Assembly: GCA_039936235.1 (NCBI GenBank)
Contig: JBDTIS010000039.1
Location: 1-27,993 of the forward strand
Source of the DNA: CAHJXF01 sp039936235
Lineage (GTDB): Bacteria > Pseudomonadota > Gammaproteobacteria > Burkholderiales > Burkholderiaceae_D
Reading direction: 5' to 3'
DNA: 27,993 bases
Part shown: one piece after another, positions 1 through 7,899 of the stretch
Position numbering within the stretch: the stretch's first letter is position 1
Layout: each line of letters starts with the position of its first letter
Program-made: the position numbers and the translations under genes
The notes under the pieces: generated by a model
What the model was told of the DNA's origin: nothing
What the model saw: the letters and a program-made list of their open reading frames with translations, nothing else
The model's database searches: none

Positions 1-1658
1 AAGAAGCCCTTCGGGATCAGGATGTACAGCAGCACCGTCAGCGCCAGCGTGGCCACCGCGACGATCAGCGTGATCGGCTGGTGGTCGAGCACCCATTCGA
101 GCATGCGGCCGTAGCGCGCGATCACGCGATCGAAGAACGCGTTGGTCTTGCGCGCCCACTTCGCCTCGCGCTCCGGTGGCGTGTGCCTGAGCAGCCGCGC
201 GCACATCATCGGCGTCAGCGTCAGCGAGACCACCGCCGAGATCAGGATGGCCACCGCCAGCGTGATCGCGAATTCGCGGAACAGGCGGCCGACGACGTCG
301 CCCATGAACAGCAGCGGGATCAGCACCGCGATCAGCGAGAACGTCAGCGAGATGATCGTGAAGCCGATCTGTTCGGCGCCTTTCAGCGCGGCCTCGAACG
401 GCTTCATCCCCATCTCGATGTAGCGCGAGATGTTTTCGATCATCACGATCGCATCGTCGACGACGAAGCCGGTCGCGATCGTCAACGCCATCAGCGTCAG
501 GTTGTTGATCGAGAAGCCGGCGAGATACATCACGCCGAACGTGCCGACCAGCGACAGCGGCACCGCCACGCTCGGGATGATCGTGGCCGGAATGTTGCGC
601 AGGAAGACGAAGATCACCATCACGACCAGCACGATCGCGAGCAGCAGCTCGAAGCGCACGTCGTCGACCGACGCGCGGATCGTCGTCGTCCGGTCGGTCA
701 GCAGCGTGACCTCGATCGATCCAGGCAGGGATGCCTGAAGCTGGGGCAGCAGCTTCTTGATCCGGTCGACGACGTCGATCACGTTCGCGCCCGGCTGGCG
801 CTGCACGTTGACGATGATCGCCGGGCTCTGGTTGGCCCACGCGGCGAGGCGCACGTTCTCGGCGCCGTCGACGACGTCGGCGACGTCGGCGAGGCGGATC
901 GGCGAGCCGTTCTTGTACGCCACGATCAGGCTGCGGTATTCGTCGGCCGACCGCAGCTGGTCGTTCGCGTCGATCGTCGATGCGCGGGTCGGTCCGTCGA
1001 AGCTGCCCTTCGCCTGATTGGTGTTCGCGTTCGAGATCGCGGTCCGCACGTCGTCGAGCGCGAGGCCGAGCGCCGCGATCGCTTTCGGATTGACCTGGAT
1101 GCGGACGGCGGGGCGCTGGCCGCCGGACAGGCTGACCAGCCCGACACCCGGCAACTGCGAGATCTTCTGCGCGACACGCGTGTCGACCAGGTCCTGGACC
1201 TTGTACAGCGACAGCGTCTTCGACGTGACCGCGAGAGCGATGATCGGTGTGTCGGCCGGGTTCACCTTGCTGTAGATCGGCGGATTCGGCAGGTCGCCCG
1301 GCAGCAGGTTGCCGCTGGCATTGATGGCGGCCTGCACCTCCTGCTCGGCGATGTCGAGCGACAGCGCGAGATCGAACTGCAGGGTGATGACGGACGCGCC
1401 GCCGGAGCTGGTCGACGACATCTGTTTCAAGCCCGGCATCTGCCCGAACTGCCGTTCGAGCGGCGCGGTGATCGACGAGGTCATGACCTCCGGACTGGCG
1501 CCCGGATACAAGGTCACGACCTGGATGGTGGGATAGTCGACTTCGGGCAGCGCGGACAGCGGCAGTTGCCGGTAGGCGACGATGCCGACCAGCATGATGG
1601 CCAGCATCATCAGCGATGTGGCGACCGGCCGGAGGATGAACGGACGAGAGGGATTCAC
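1..1658 (-). CDS. mdtB: Multidrug efflux RND transporter permease, MdtB type (3' end outside window)
   Basis: This is the inner-membrane proton/drug antiporter of a tripartite RND pump. About 552 N-terminal residues are visible and the rest lies beyond base 1. A GTG start at 1658 follows an AAGGGG Shine-Dalgarno. The translation matches remembered E. coli MdtB almost block for block: the N-terminal RPVATSLMM helix, SALPEVDYPTIQVVT, QMSSTSSGGASVITLQF, and NINNLTLMALTIATG-type TM4 sequence. The paired aspartates of TM4 (GFVVDDAIVMIENISRY) that carry protons are intact. The visible part ends at LIPKGF after TM7, where MdtB also has its central periplasmic junction. It lies downstream of mdtA on the same strand, so the two are expected to be co-expressed. 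MdtBC pumps need a second permease (mdtC), which would lie left of the window. MuxB is the equivalent name in pseudomonads. Confidence 0.95.
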   Translation of the reverse strand, partial: MNPSRPFILRPVATSLMMLAIMLVGIVAYRQLPLSALPEVDYPTIQVVTLYPGASPEVMTSSITAPLERQFGQMPGLKQMSSTSSGGASVITLQFDLALSLDIAEQEVQAAINASGNLLPGDLPNPPIYSKVNPADTPIIALAVTSKTLSLYKVQDLVDTRVAQKISQLPGVGLVSLSGGQRPAVRIQVNPKAIAALGLALDDVRTAISNANTNQAKGSFDGPTRASTIDANDQLRSADEYRSLIVAYKNGSPIRLADVADVVDGAENVRLAAWANQSPAIIVNVQRQPGANVIDVVDRIKKLLPQLQASLPGSIEVTLLTDRTTTIRASVDDVRFELLLAIVLVVMVIFVFLRNIPATIIPSVAVPLSLVGTFGVMYLAGFSINNLTLMALTIATGFVVDDAIVMIENISRYIEMGMKPFEAALKGAEQIGFTIISLTFSLIAVLIPLLFMGDVVGRLFREFAITLAVAILISAVVSLTLTPMMCARLLRHTPPEREAKWARKTNAFFDRVIARYGRMLEWVLDHQPITLIVAVATLALTVLLYILIPKGF

Positions 1659-1713
1659 TCGATCCCCTTCTGTTTCGGGCGCGCGAACGCGCGGGCAAAA
1701 CAGACACTTCTCA

Positions 1714-1923
1714 CCCTCCCCTTCAAGGGGGCTTCGAGCGGGTTTCGGATGGCATGCCATCCGCGCGACAAGCGGGAATCGCCTGCCAGCGATTGCGCGC
1801 CCTGCAAGGGGGTCGGGCAGGGGATGGGTGTAGACGCCACGCAGGGTTTCAATTCAGAAGAAGCAAGACCGCATCCAGAGCCGGCTCTGAACCATGCCCC
1901 CAGCCCCCCCTTGAAGGGGAGGG
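1714..1923. repeat. Intergenic element bounded by an 18-bp perfect inverted repeat
   Basis: The 291-bp gap between mdtA and mdtB holds CCCTCCCCTTCAAGGGGG at 1714-1731. Its exact reverse complement lies at 1906-1923, 174 bp away. Each arm is itself nearly palindromic around TTCAA. Between the arms is a smaller stem at about 1788-1805 (AATCGC / GCGATT, loop CTGCCA). No open frame with protein-like composition was recognised inside. The form suggests a miniature dispersed intergenic repeat or a folded mRNA spacer that adjusts mdtA relative to mdtB. I could not confirm a target-site duplication. Confidence 0.55.
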
Positions 1924-1949
1924 AGCGACACACGTGACGAGGCAACGAC

Positions 1950-3443
1950 TCATTGCGGCGGCCCGCCACCCTGCCGCGCCTTCCGCATCTCCTGCATCTT
2001 CGCCTTCTGCTGTTCTTCCGGCAGCTTCTTGATCTCCTCGCCGAACTCGCCTGCGTCGATCCGCTTCTTGACCGCTTCCCAGCGCTTCTGCCGCTCCTCC
2101 GGCGTACCGCCCCGCGGCGCACCGGCAGGCGGCACCGCAGGCGCCGCGACCACCGCCCCATCGCGCGCCACCGGCTCGACCTTCGCGCCCTCGCGCAGCT
2201 TGTCGGTGCCGTCGACGACGACCACCTCGCCGACCTTGATCCCGTCTTCGACCGCCAGCATCTCGCCCTGCGAGATGCCCGGCTTGATGACGCGTGCCGT
2301 AACCGTGTTGTCGGCGTTGACGACATAGACGTAGAAGCCCTGCGAGCCACGCTGCATCGCGGACGGCGGGATCACGGTCGCGCCCTTCTGGACGTCGAGC
2401 AGCATCCGCGCGTTGACGAACTGGTTCGGGAACAGTTCGTAGCCCTTGTTTCCGAAACGCGCCTTCAGCTTCACGGTCCCGGTCGACACATCGATCTGGT
2501 TGTCGATCGTCAGCAGCGAGCCGTCGGCCAGCTTCACCTTGCTATCGCGATCCCATGCATCGACCGGCAGCGCCTTGCCGGTGATCAACTGCTTCATCAC
2601 ACGATGCACGTTGGTCTCGGGGACCGAGAAGACCACATCGATCGGCTGCAGCTGCGTAATGACGACGATGCCATTCGTGTCGGACGCATGGACCATGTTG
2701 CCGACATCGACCTGTCTCAAGCCGATGCGACCGCCCACCGGCGCCGTAACCTTGGTGTACGACAGCTGCAGCTTCGCGCTGTCGAGGTTGCCCTGGTCGC
2801 CCTTGACGGTGCCCACGTATTGGCTGACCAGCGCCTTCTGCGTATCGAGTTGCTGGGTCGCGATCGAGTCCTGCTCGACCAGCTTCCTGTAGCGATCGAA
2901 GTCGACCTTCGCGTTGGCGAGCAGTGCCTGATCGCGCGCGATGGTGCCCTCGGCCTGCGTGACGACGACCTGGAACGGCCGCGGATCGATCTCGGCGAGC
3001 ACCTCGCCGGCCTTGACGATCTGCCCTTCACGGAAATTGATCTTCGCGAGCTGTCCGTCGACCCGCGCCTTGACCGTCACGGTCGCGACCGGCGTCACCG
3101 AGCCGAGGCCGGCGAGATAGATCGGTACGTCGGCGATCCTGGCGGTCGCGGTGCCGACCGGCATCGTGTCGTTGACGCCGGGACCACCGCGCTTGCCGGT
3201 ACCCTTGCCGAACCCCTTCTTCGACGCGCCGCCTGCCGCGCCCTGGGTCGCGGCGTCGGGCGCCTGCGTTCGCGAACGCCAGTACCACAGGCCGCCGGCG
3301 ACGATGACGATGATCAGCAGCCAGACCCAGATGCGGCCGTACCAGCGCCGGCGCGGCGGCAGCAGCAGCGCGGCCTCGGCGGACGACGCGGCGCGGCGCG
3401 GCGGGTCCGGGGGCAGGGATCGAGGGGGATCGCTCGGGGTCAT
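1950..3443 (-). CDS. mdtA: RND efflux periplasmic adaptor, MdtA type
   Basis: This membrane-fusion protein links the MdtB/MdtC permease to an outer-membrane channel. The chosen ATG at 3443 gives 497 residues. The frame stays open further upstream, but that extension is Arg/Cys-rich and not MdtA-like. A proline-rich cytoplasmic lead is followed by one transmembrane anchor at about 36-55 with no lipobox, then a Gly/Lys linker at about 70-92. The hairpin and lipoyl halves follow (VDGQLAKINFREGQ; KAGEVLAEIDPRPFQ), then APVGGRIGLRQVDVGN, IVVITQLQPIDVVFSVPE and LFPNQFVNARMLLD, all closely matching E. coli MdtA. It has roughly 70 residues after the usual end: a Pro/Ala stretch and then a charged helix-like tail ending GGGPPQ. 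It is the first gene of the pump operon and is transcribed divergently from the RDD gene. Confidence 0.94.
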   Translation of the reverse strand: MTPSDPPRSLPPDPPRRAASSAEAALLLPPRRRWYGRIWVWLLIIVIVAGGLWYWRSRTQAPDAATQGAAGGASKKGFGKGTGKRGGPGVNDTMPVGTATARIADVPIYLAGLGSVTPVATVTVKARVDGQLAKINFREGQIVKAGEVLAEIDPRPFQVVVTQAEGTIARDQALLANAKVDFDRYRKLVEQDSIATQQLDTQKALVSQYVGTVKGDQGNLDSAKLQLSYTKVTAPVGGRIGLRQVDVGNMVHASDTNGIVVITQLQPIDVVFSVPETNVHRVMKQLITGKALPVDAWDRDSKVKLADGSLLTIDNQIDVSTGTVKLKARFGNKGYELFPNQFVNARMLLDVQKGATVIPPSAMQRGSQGFYVYVVNADNTVTARVIKPGISQGEMLAVEDGIKVGEVVVVDGTDKLREGAKVEPVARDGAVVAAPAVPPAGAPRGGTPEERQKRWEAVKKRIDAGEFGEEIKKLPEEQQKAKMQEMRKARQGGGPPQ

Positions 3444-3689
3444 CGATGGAGACTCTGGTAAGGATGAGGCCGCTGCAGCAGAGCGACATCCGCATGGGCG
3501 CTGCGCACAAAATCCGCAATTGAAACACGGCGCCGTCCCGCCAGTCATGGGGCGACGGCAGCACATTGTCACGACGCGTTTCTGCGAAGCGAAACCGGCC
3601 CGACGAAACAACGGATTCGATGGACAGCCGGTGCGTCGGGTGTTTCGATGCGGCTGCAAGCCCGTTCAACGCACACGGATCACCCTCCG

Positions 3690-4187
3690 ATGACGCTGCC
3701 CCCTGCTCCGCTCACGACGGATCGCGCCTTGCCGGTCGTCGACCTGGTCTACGTCGGATTCTGGAAACGCGTCATCGCGTCGCTGGTCGACTCGGTGCTG
3801 CTGATGCTGCTGATCGCGCCGATCGGCTACTTCGTGTTCGACACCAATGCCTTCGACTTCGCCGAGAGCGACTCCGATCCGACCCACTTCCTGATCTCGA
3901 CGATCCTGCCCGCACTGGTCGTCGTGGTCTTCTGGATCCAGCGCCAGGCCACGCCGGGCAAGATGATGTTCGGCGCTCGCATCGTCGACGCGAAGACCGG
4001 CGCGGACCCTGGCACCGGCCAGTTGCTGCTGCGCTACGCCGGCTACTACGTATCGGCGATCGTCTTCGGTCTCGGCTTCATCTGGGTCGCGTTCGACGCG
4101 CGCAAGCAGGGCTGGCACGACAAGATCGCCGGGACGGTCGTCGTGCGCGACCGATCCCCGGTCGATCCGTTGGGCATCGATCGCTGA
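3690..4187 (+). CDS. RDD family integral membrane protein
   Basis: This small inner-membrane protein has three predicted helices. The first begins with the family signature (KRVIASLVDSVLLMLL, with R and D at the RDD positions). The second is around LISTILPALVVVVFW, and the third follows LLLRYAGYYVSAIVFG. The segment QATPGKMMFGARIVDA is the conserved RDD loop. The ATG at 3690 gives 165 residues. An in-frame ATG at 3648 would add 14 residues unlike an RDD N-terminus, and neither start has a strong Shine-Dalgarno. Some RDD proteins have been linked to ion transport, but nothing here fixes a substrate. It stands alone, divergent from mdtA, with a 163-bp gap to the next gene. Confidence 0.85.
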   Translation: MTLPPAPLTTDRALPVVDLVYVGFWKRVIASLVDSVLLMLLIAPIGYFVFDTNAFDFAESDSDPTHFLISTILPALVVVVFWIQRQATPGKMMFGARIVDAKTGADPGTGQLLLRYAGYYVSAIVFGLGFIWVAFDARKQGWHDKIAGTVVVRDRSPVDPLGIDR

Positions 4188-4350
4188 CGGAGGACGCTGC
4201 ATCGTCGACGAGGCGGGCGATACCGCGTCCCACACGCCTAGGCGCCGTTGGACTACCCGGCCCCGCAGCAGGTAACCGCAGACTGTCGGCCTTCTCCCAT
4301 GCCAAGGTTTCGCGAACACGTCGTCGCGAACCGCTCACAGAGGATCGACC

Positions 4351-5673
4351 ATGTCTTTGAACTCATCGCGCTTCGCGCCGCTGTTGATCGCGCTCGCGCT
4401 CGCCGGCTGCGGCGAGACCGCGAAGCTGACGATCGCCGACGGCACCGGCGCGGCGCCGAAACTGCCCGAGCCGAACAAGACGCTGATTCCCACGCTGAAC
4501 GTCGCGAAGGCGATCGGCTGGCCCGATGGCGGCAAGCCACGGGGCGCAGCCGGGACCACGGTCAACGCGTTCGCGACCGGACTCGATCATCCACGCTGGG
4601 TCTACACGCTGCCGAACGGCGACGTGCTGGTTGCGGAAACCAACGCGCCGCCGAAGCCCGACGACGGCAAGGGCATTCGCGGCTTCGTCCAGAAGATGTT
4701 CATGAAGACCGCGGGCTCGGTGACACCGAGCGCGAATCGCATCACGCTGCTGCGGGACGCGAACGGCGACGGCGTCGCCGAGATGCGCGAGGTCTTCATC
4801 AAGGATCTGCATTCGCCGTACGGGATGGTGCTGGTCGGCAACGACTTCTACGTCGCCGATTCGGACGCCGTCATGAAGTTCACCTACACACCCGGTGCGA
4901 CGCATATAGACGGACCCGGCACGAAGGTCGTCGACCTGCCGGCGGGCACGATCAACCACCACTGGACGAAGAACATCATCGCCAACGCGGACGGCTCCAA
5001 GCTCTACGTCACGGTGGGTTCGAACAGCAACGTCGGCGAGAACGGCATCGCGGCCGAAGAGGGTCGGGCCGCGATCTGGGAAATCGACACGAAGACCGGC
5101 GCGCATCGCGTCTTCGCTTCCGGCCTGCGCAATCCGAACGGAATGGCCTGGGCACCCGGCGGCACGGCGCTGTGGACCGTAGTCAACGAGCGCGACGAGA
5201 TCGGCAGCGACCTCGTCCCCGACTACATGACGTCGGTGAAGGAAGGCGGCTTCTATGGCTGGCCGTACAGCTACTACGGGCCGCATGTCGACGAGAGGAT
5301 GAAGCCGCAGCGCCCCGACCTGGTCGCGACCGCTCTCGTGCCCGACTACGCGCTCGGCCCGCACACCGCGTCGCTGGGCCTGACCGCGGCACCGGCGAAG
5401 ACCACGCTGCCCGCGCCGTTCGGCACCGGAATGTACATCGGTCAGCACGGGTCGTGGAACCGCAAGCCGCGCAGCGGGTACAAGGTAGTGTTCGTGCCGT
5501 TCAGCGGCGGCAAGCCGTCGGGTGAACCGGTGGATGTGCTGACGGGTTTCCTGTCGGCGGGTGGCGAGGCTTACGGCCGGCCGGTGGGGGTGACGTTCGA
5601 CAAGGCGGGAGATCTGCTGGTCGCGGACGACGTCGGTAATACGGTGTGGCGGGTGACGGGGTCGCAGCACTGA
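4351..5673 (+). CDS. PQQ-type sorbosone/glucose dehydrogenase family lipoprotein
   Basis: This predicted 440-residue lipoprotein has a six-bladed propeller fold of the soluble-glucose-dehydrogenase/sorbosone-dehydrogenase family. The signal peptide ends in the lipobox LALAGC with Cys20. The next residues are Gly-Glu, with no Asp at +2, so outer-membrane sorting is likely. Family landmarks include DHPRWVYTLPNGDVLVAET, an HHWTKNI segment with ADGSKLYVTVGSNSN, the SGLRNPNGMAW turn, IGQHGSWNRKP, and the closing GRPVGVTFDKAGDLLVADD. An AGAGGA Shine-Dalgarno precedes the ATG. Members oxidise aldoses or sorbosone with PQQ, but many annotated members are uncharacterised and no PQQ synthesis genes lie in the window. 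The substrate is therefore unassigned. A terminator-like hairpin follows. Confidence 0.88.
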   Translation: MSLNSSRFAPLLIALALAGCGETAKLTIADGTGAAPKLPEPNKTLIPTLNVAKAIGWPDGGKPRGAAGTTVNAFATGLDHPRWVYTLPNGDVLVAETNAPPKPDDGKGIRGFVQKMFMKTAGSVTPSANRITLLRDANGDGVAEMREVFIKDLHSPYGMVLVGNDFYVADSDAVMKFTYTPGATHIDGPGTKVVDLPAGTINHHWTKNIIANADGSKLYVTVGSNSNVGENGIAAEEGRAAIWEIDTKTGAHRVFASGLRNPNGMAWAPGGTALWTVVNERDEIGSDLVPDYMTSVKEGGFYGWPYSYYGPHVDERMKPQRPDLVATALVPDYALGPHTASLGLTAAPAKTTLPAPFGTGMYIGQHGSWNRKPRSGYKVVFVPFSGGKPSGEPVDVLTGFLSAGGEAYGRPVGVTFDKAGDLLVADDVGNTVWRVTGSQH

Positions 5674-5708
5674 TCCGCTTCCGTCCTTCCCTTCGTAGGA
5701 AGGCCGGG

Positions 5709-5729
5709 ACCCTACAGCGGGTTTTTTTT
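5709..5729 (+). terminator. Probable Rho-independent terminator after the dehydrogenase
   Basis: A short GC stem (ACCC / GGGT with loop TACAGC, extendable by G-T pairs) is followed directly by eight T residues at 5722-5729. It sits 36 bp after the stop of the upstream gene and 20 bp before the next start, so it probably separates two transcripts. A second small stem (CCTTC / GAAGG) lies just upstream, near 5684-5702. The stem is short, so efficiency is uncertain. Confidence 0.5.
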
Positions 5730-5748
5730 CCATCGGCAGGAGTCCGTC

Positions 5749-6282
5749 ATGCGTCTTTCTTTCTTCTTGCACCGCACGGTCGGCCTCGTCGCGGCCGGCC
5801 TTTGTGCCGGCGCAATGGCTGCAGACCCACCTGTACCGATCACCCCACCACCCAGGATCCTGCAGCAGGGCAACGTCTCGCTCGAACTGGCCAATGCGCT
5901 CGTCAGCGCGACACTGGCTGCCTGTCATGCCGACGGTCGCCATGCGGTAGTCGCCGTCGTGGACCGGGGCGGCAACCTCGTGGCGGTGCAGCGCGATGAC
6001 AGCGTCGGTCCCCACAATACGGCCGCTGCCGAGCGCAAGGCGTTCACGGCACTGTCCACCCGGACGCCGACCCGCCTGCTGGCCGAGCGGGCCCGTGCCA
6101 ATCCCGATTCGCAGAACCTCAACACCATCGATTCCCTGCTGCTGATCGGCGGCGGGGTGCCGCTCAAGGTCGGCCAGGACGTCATCGGTGCCATCGGCGT
6201 CGGCGGCTCCGGAGGCGCCGAGCAGGACGAAGGCTGCGCCATCAAGGGGATCGCCCGCGTGCTGCCCTCGGGCTCGAACTGA
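5749..6282 (+). CDS. Secreted GlcG/HbpS-family heme-binding-like protein
   Basis: The 177-residue protein has a clear signal peptide (cleavage near GAMA-ADPP, residue 24). The mature part shows the GlcG/HbpS pattern: LELANALVSATLAAC, then AVVAVVDRGGNLVAVQRDD, AAERKAFTAL, a LLLIGGGVPL segment, and the GAIGVGGSGGAEQDEGCA ending. This fold binds heme in Streptomyces HbpS. In the glycolate locus, GlcG has no settled function. A good CAGGAG Shine-Dalgarno precedes the ATG. It is followed, 95 bp later, by another exported protein of the hydroxyisourate-hydrolase family, and the pair may be co-expressed. The ligand cannot be read from sequence. Confidence 0.87.
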   Translation: MRLSFFLHRTVGLVAAGLCAGAMAADPPVPITPPPRILQQGNVSLELANALVSATLAACHADGRHAVVAVVDRGGNLVAVQRDDSVGPHNTAAAERKAFTALSTRTPTRLLAERARANPDSQNLNTIDSLLLIGGGVPLKVGQDVIGAIGVGGSGGAEQDEGCAIKGIARVLPSGSN

Positions 6283-6377
6283 CGCGTGGCGTTTCGTTCT
6301 TCTGCCACGTGGCCCGCTTCGGTTCTAGCGAACCCGTTGCGCCTTCCGCTGTTACTCCTCTTTGCAAAGGTACCTCC

Positions 6378-6791
6378 ATGCATATCTCAATCAACAGGAT
6401 CGCTTCGGGACTCGCGCTCGCATGTGCCTGGGGCCTGGCTGCGGCTGCGCAGAATCCCCTCAGCGTGCACGTGCTCAACTTGCAGGATGGCCTGCCGTCG
6501 CAGGGCGTGAAGGTGCTGCTCGAAAGGAAGGTTGGCGACAAATGGGACCAGCTGAACACCGGAGTGACCAATGAACAGGGTCGCATCCCGGCGCTGTATC
6601 CGGCCGACAAGACCCTGGAAAAGGGCATCTACCGCGTGACTTTCGAGACGGGCGACTGGTTTACCAGCCACCACACGAAGAGCTTCTTCCCCGAGATTCC
6701 GGTGATTTTCGAAGTCGACGGTGCCGTTGCGCACTACCACATCCCGTTGCTGCTCAGCCCTTTCGGCTTCTCCACCTACCGCGGCAACTGA
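6378..6791 (+). CDS. Exported 5-hydroxyisourate hydrolase / transthyretin-like protein
   Basis: This 137-residue protein starts at the ATG at 6378, after AAAGG. The first 24 residues form a signal peptide (ALACAWGLAAAA-QNPL), and the mature part has normal HIUase length. The family signatures are present: NPLSVHVLNLQDG with His31, Arg69 in NEQGRIP, and HYHIPLLLSPFGFSTYRGN with His121. HIUase hydrolyses 5-hydroxyisourate in urate breakdown. Two departures are visible. HVLD reads HVLN, and the C-terminal YRGS tetrapeptide reads YRGN. No uricase or OHCU decarboxylase is nearby, and the neighbour is the GlcG-like secreted protein. A periplasmic transthyretin-like role other than purine catabolism is possible. 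Confidence 0.88.
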   Translation: MHISINRIASGLALACAWGLAAAAQNPLSVHVLNLQDGLPSQGVKVLLERKVGDKWDQLNTGVTNEQGRIPALYPADKTLEKGIYRVTFETGDWFTSHHTKSFFPEIPVIFEVDGAVAHYHIPLLLSPFGFSTYRGN

Positions 6792-7066
6792 AAGCGAAGG
6801 TCGGTAACGGGAGCGCGATCGACACGCGCAGCAGCGACGGCCGCAGCAGGCCCTGGATCGGACGAAGCAGGACGGTCGGTCGCAACCCGGCGTCCAGCAG
6901 GCTGCGCTGCGACGTCGTGCTGAAGTAACGGAAGACGCACCAGCGAGTGGTGTCGTCAGAGAGATCCCGCATGCCACCGGGCGGCTCCTGGTGTAGCTTG
7001 CGGCTGACGGTCGGCACGCTGACCCGTGATGCCGCATCCGACGATTCCCCGCAGACGCAGAGACCG

Positions 7067-7855
7067 ATGACGACCCTTGCACTAGCGTTCGAAGAGACCG
7101 GGTCGGGCGACCCGCTTCTGTTGCTGCACGGCCTCTACGGTTCGGGCACGAACTGGCGACGCATCGCCAAGGCGCTGTCGGATCGGCATCGCGTCGTCTC
7201 GGTGGACCTGCGCAACCACGGCGCCTCGCCCTGGGCTGCGACGATGTCGTACGCCGAGATGGCGGGCGATGTCGCCGCGCTGATCGACAGGCTCGGCCTC
7301 GAGCGACCGGCGATCCTCGGCCACAGCATGGGCGGCAAGGTCGCGATGACGCTGGCGCTGACCGATCCGGCCCGCGTCGGCAGCCTGATCGTCGTCGACA
7401 TCGCGCCGGTCTCCTACGGCGACCACTTCTCGACGTACACGCAGGCGATGCGCGGCGTGGACGCGGTCCAGGCGACCAGCCGCGACGAGATCCGCCGCGT
7501 GCTGCTGCAGACGATTCCGGACGATCGCATCGTCGGCTTCCTGATGACCAATCTCGTGCGTCAGGGCGAGCAGTACGACTGGCGCATCAACCTGATGGCG
7601 CTCGCCGCTTCGATGCACGAGATCGGCTCGTTTCCGGAGTCGCTCGCGGGGCTGACTTTCGAAGGGCCCGTCACGGTCATCGACGGCGAACGCTCCGACT
7701 ACGTATCGGCCGGAGATCGCCCGCGCTTCCTGGCCCATTTCCCCGCCGCGCGCTTCGTCACGATCGCCGATGCCGGCCACTGGCTGCATGCCGACCAGCC
7801 GGAGCCGTTCATCGCGGCCGTGCGCGCCGCGCTGAACGGTCCGGCGGAGGGATAG
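7067..7855 (+). CDS. Alpha/beta-fold esterase, YbfF-like
   Basis: This 262-residue cytoplasmic hydrolase starts at the ATG at 7067. The in-frame extension back to 6947 has no protein-like conservation that I recognise. The oxyanion strand DPLLLLHGLYGSGTNW is followed by VDLRNHGASP, the nucleophile elbow ILGHSMGGK with Ser87, VVDIAPVSYGDH with Asp111 as a YbfF-style acid candidate, and IADAGHWLHADQP with His238. The overall pattern matches YbfF, an esterase acting on short acyl esters and acyl-CoAs in vitro. The physiological substrate is unknown. It is followed by dctA after 44 bp and may lead the dctA-ndh-dehalogenase-folE series. Confidence 0.86.
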   Translation: MTTLALAFEETGSGDPLLLLHGLYGSGTNWRRIAKALSDRHRVVSVDLRNHGASPWAATMSYAEMAGDVAALIDRLGLERPAILGHSMGGKVAMTLALTDPARVGSLIVVDIAPVSYGDHFSTYTQAMRGVDAVQATSRDEIRRVLLQTIPDDRIVGFLMTNLVRQGEQYDWRINLMALAASMHEIGSFPESLAGLTFEGPVTVIDGERSDYVSAGDRPRFLAHFPAARFVTIADAGHWLHADQPEPFIAAVRAALNGPAEG

Positions 7856-7899
7856 ACTTCCACGGCTGCAGCCATTCGAACAGACACCAGGAAACCTCC

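Noticed and set aside
81..1937. A 618-codon plus-strand frame over mdtB
   Set aside because: It is an antisense shadow; the minus strand gives an unambiguous MdtB sequence.
3444..3659. N-terminal extension of the mdtA frame to 3659
   Set aside because: The extra 72 residues are Cys/Arg-rich and unlike adaptor proteins; the ATG at 3443 gives a normal cytoplasmic lead and anchor.
4306..4332. Hairpin around two TCGCGAA copies upstream of the dehydrogenase
   Set aside because: The stem needs a bulge and no T-run follows; TTCGCGAA is palindromic by itself and likely by chance at this GC content.
6754..7017. An 87-codon minus-strand frame between the HIUase-like gene and the esterase
   Set aside because: It overlaps the end of the HIUase-like gene, has no recognised motif and lacks a good Shine-Dalgarno. 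I see no gene here.
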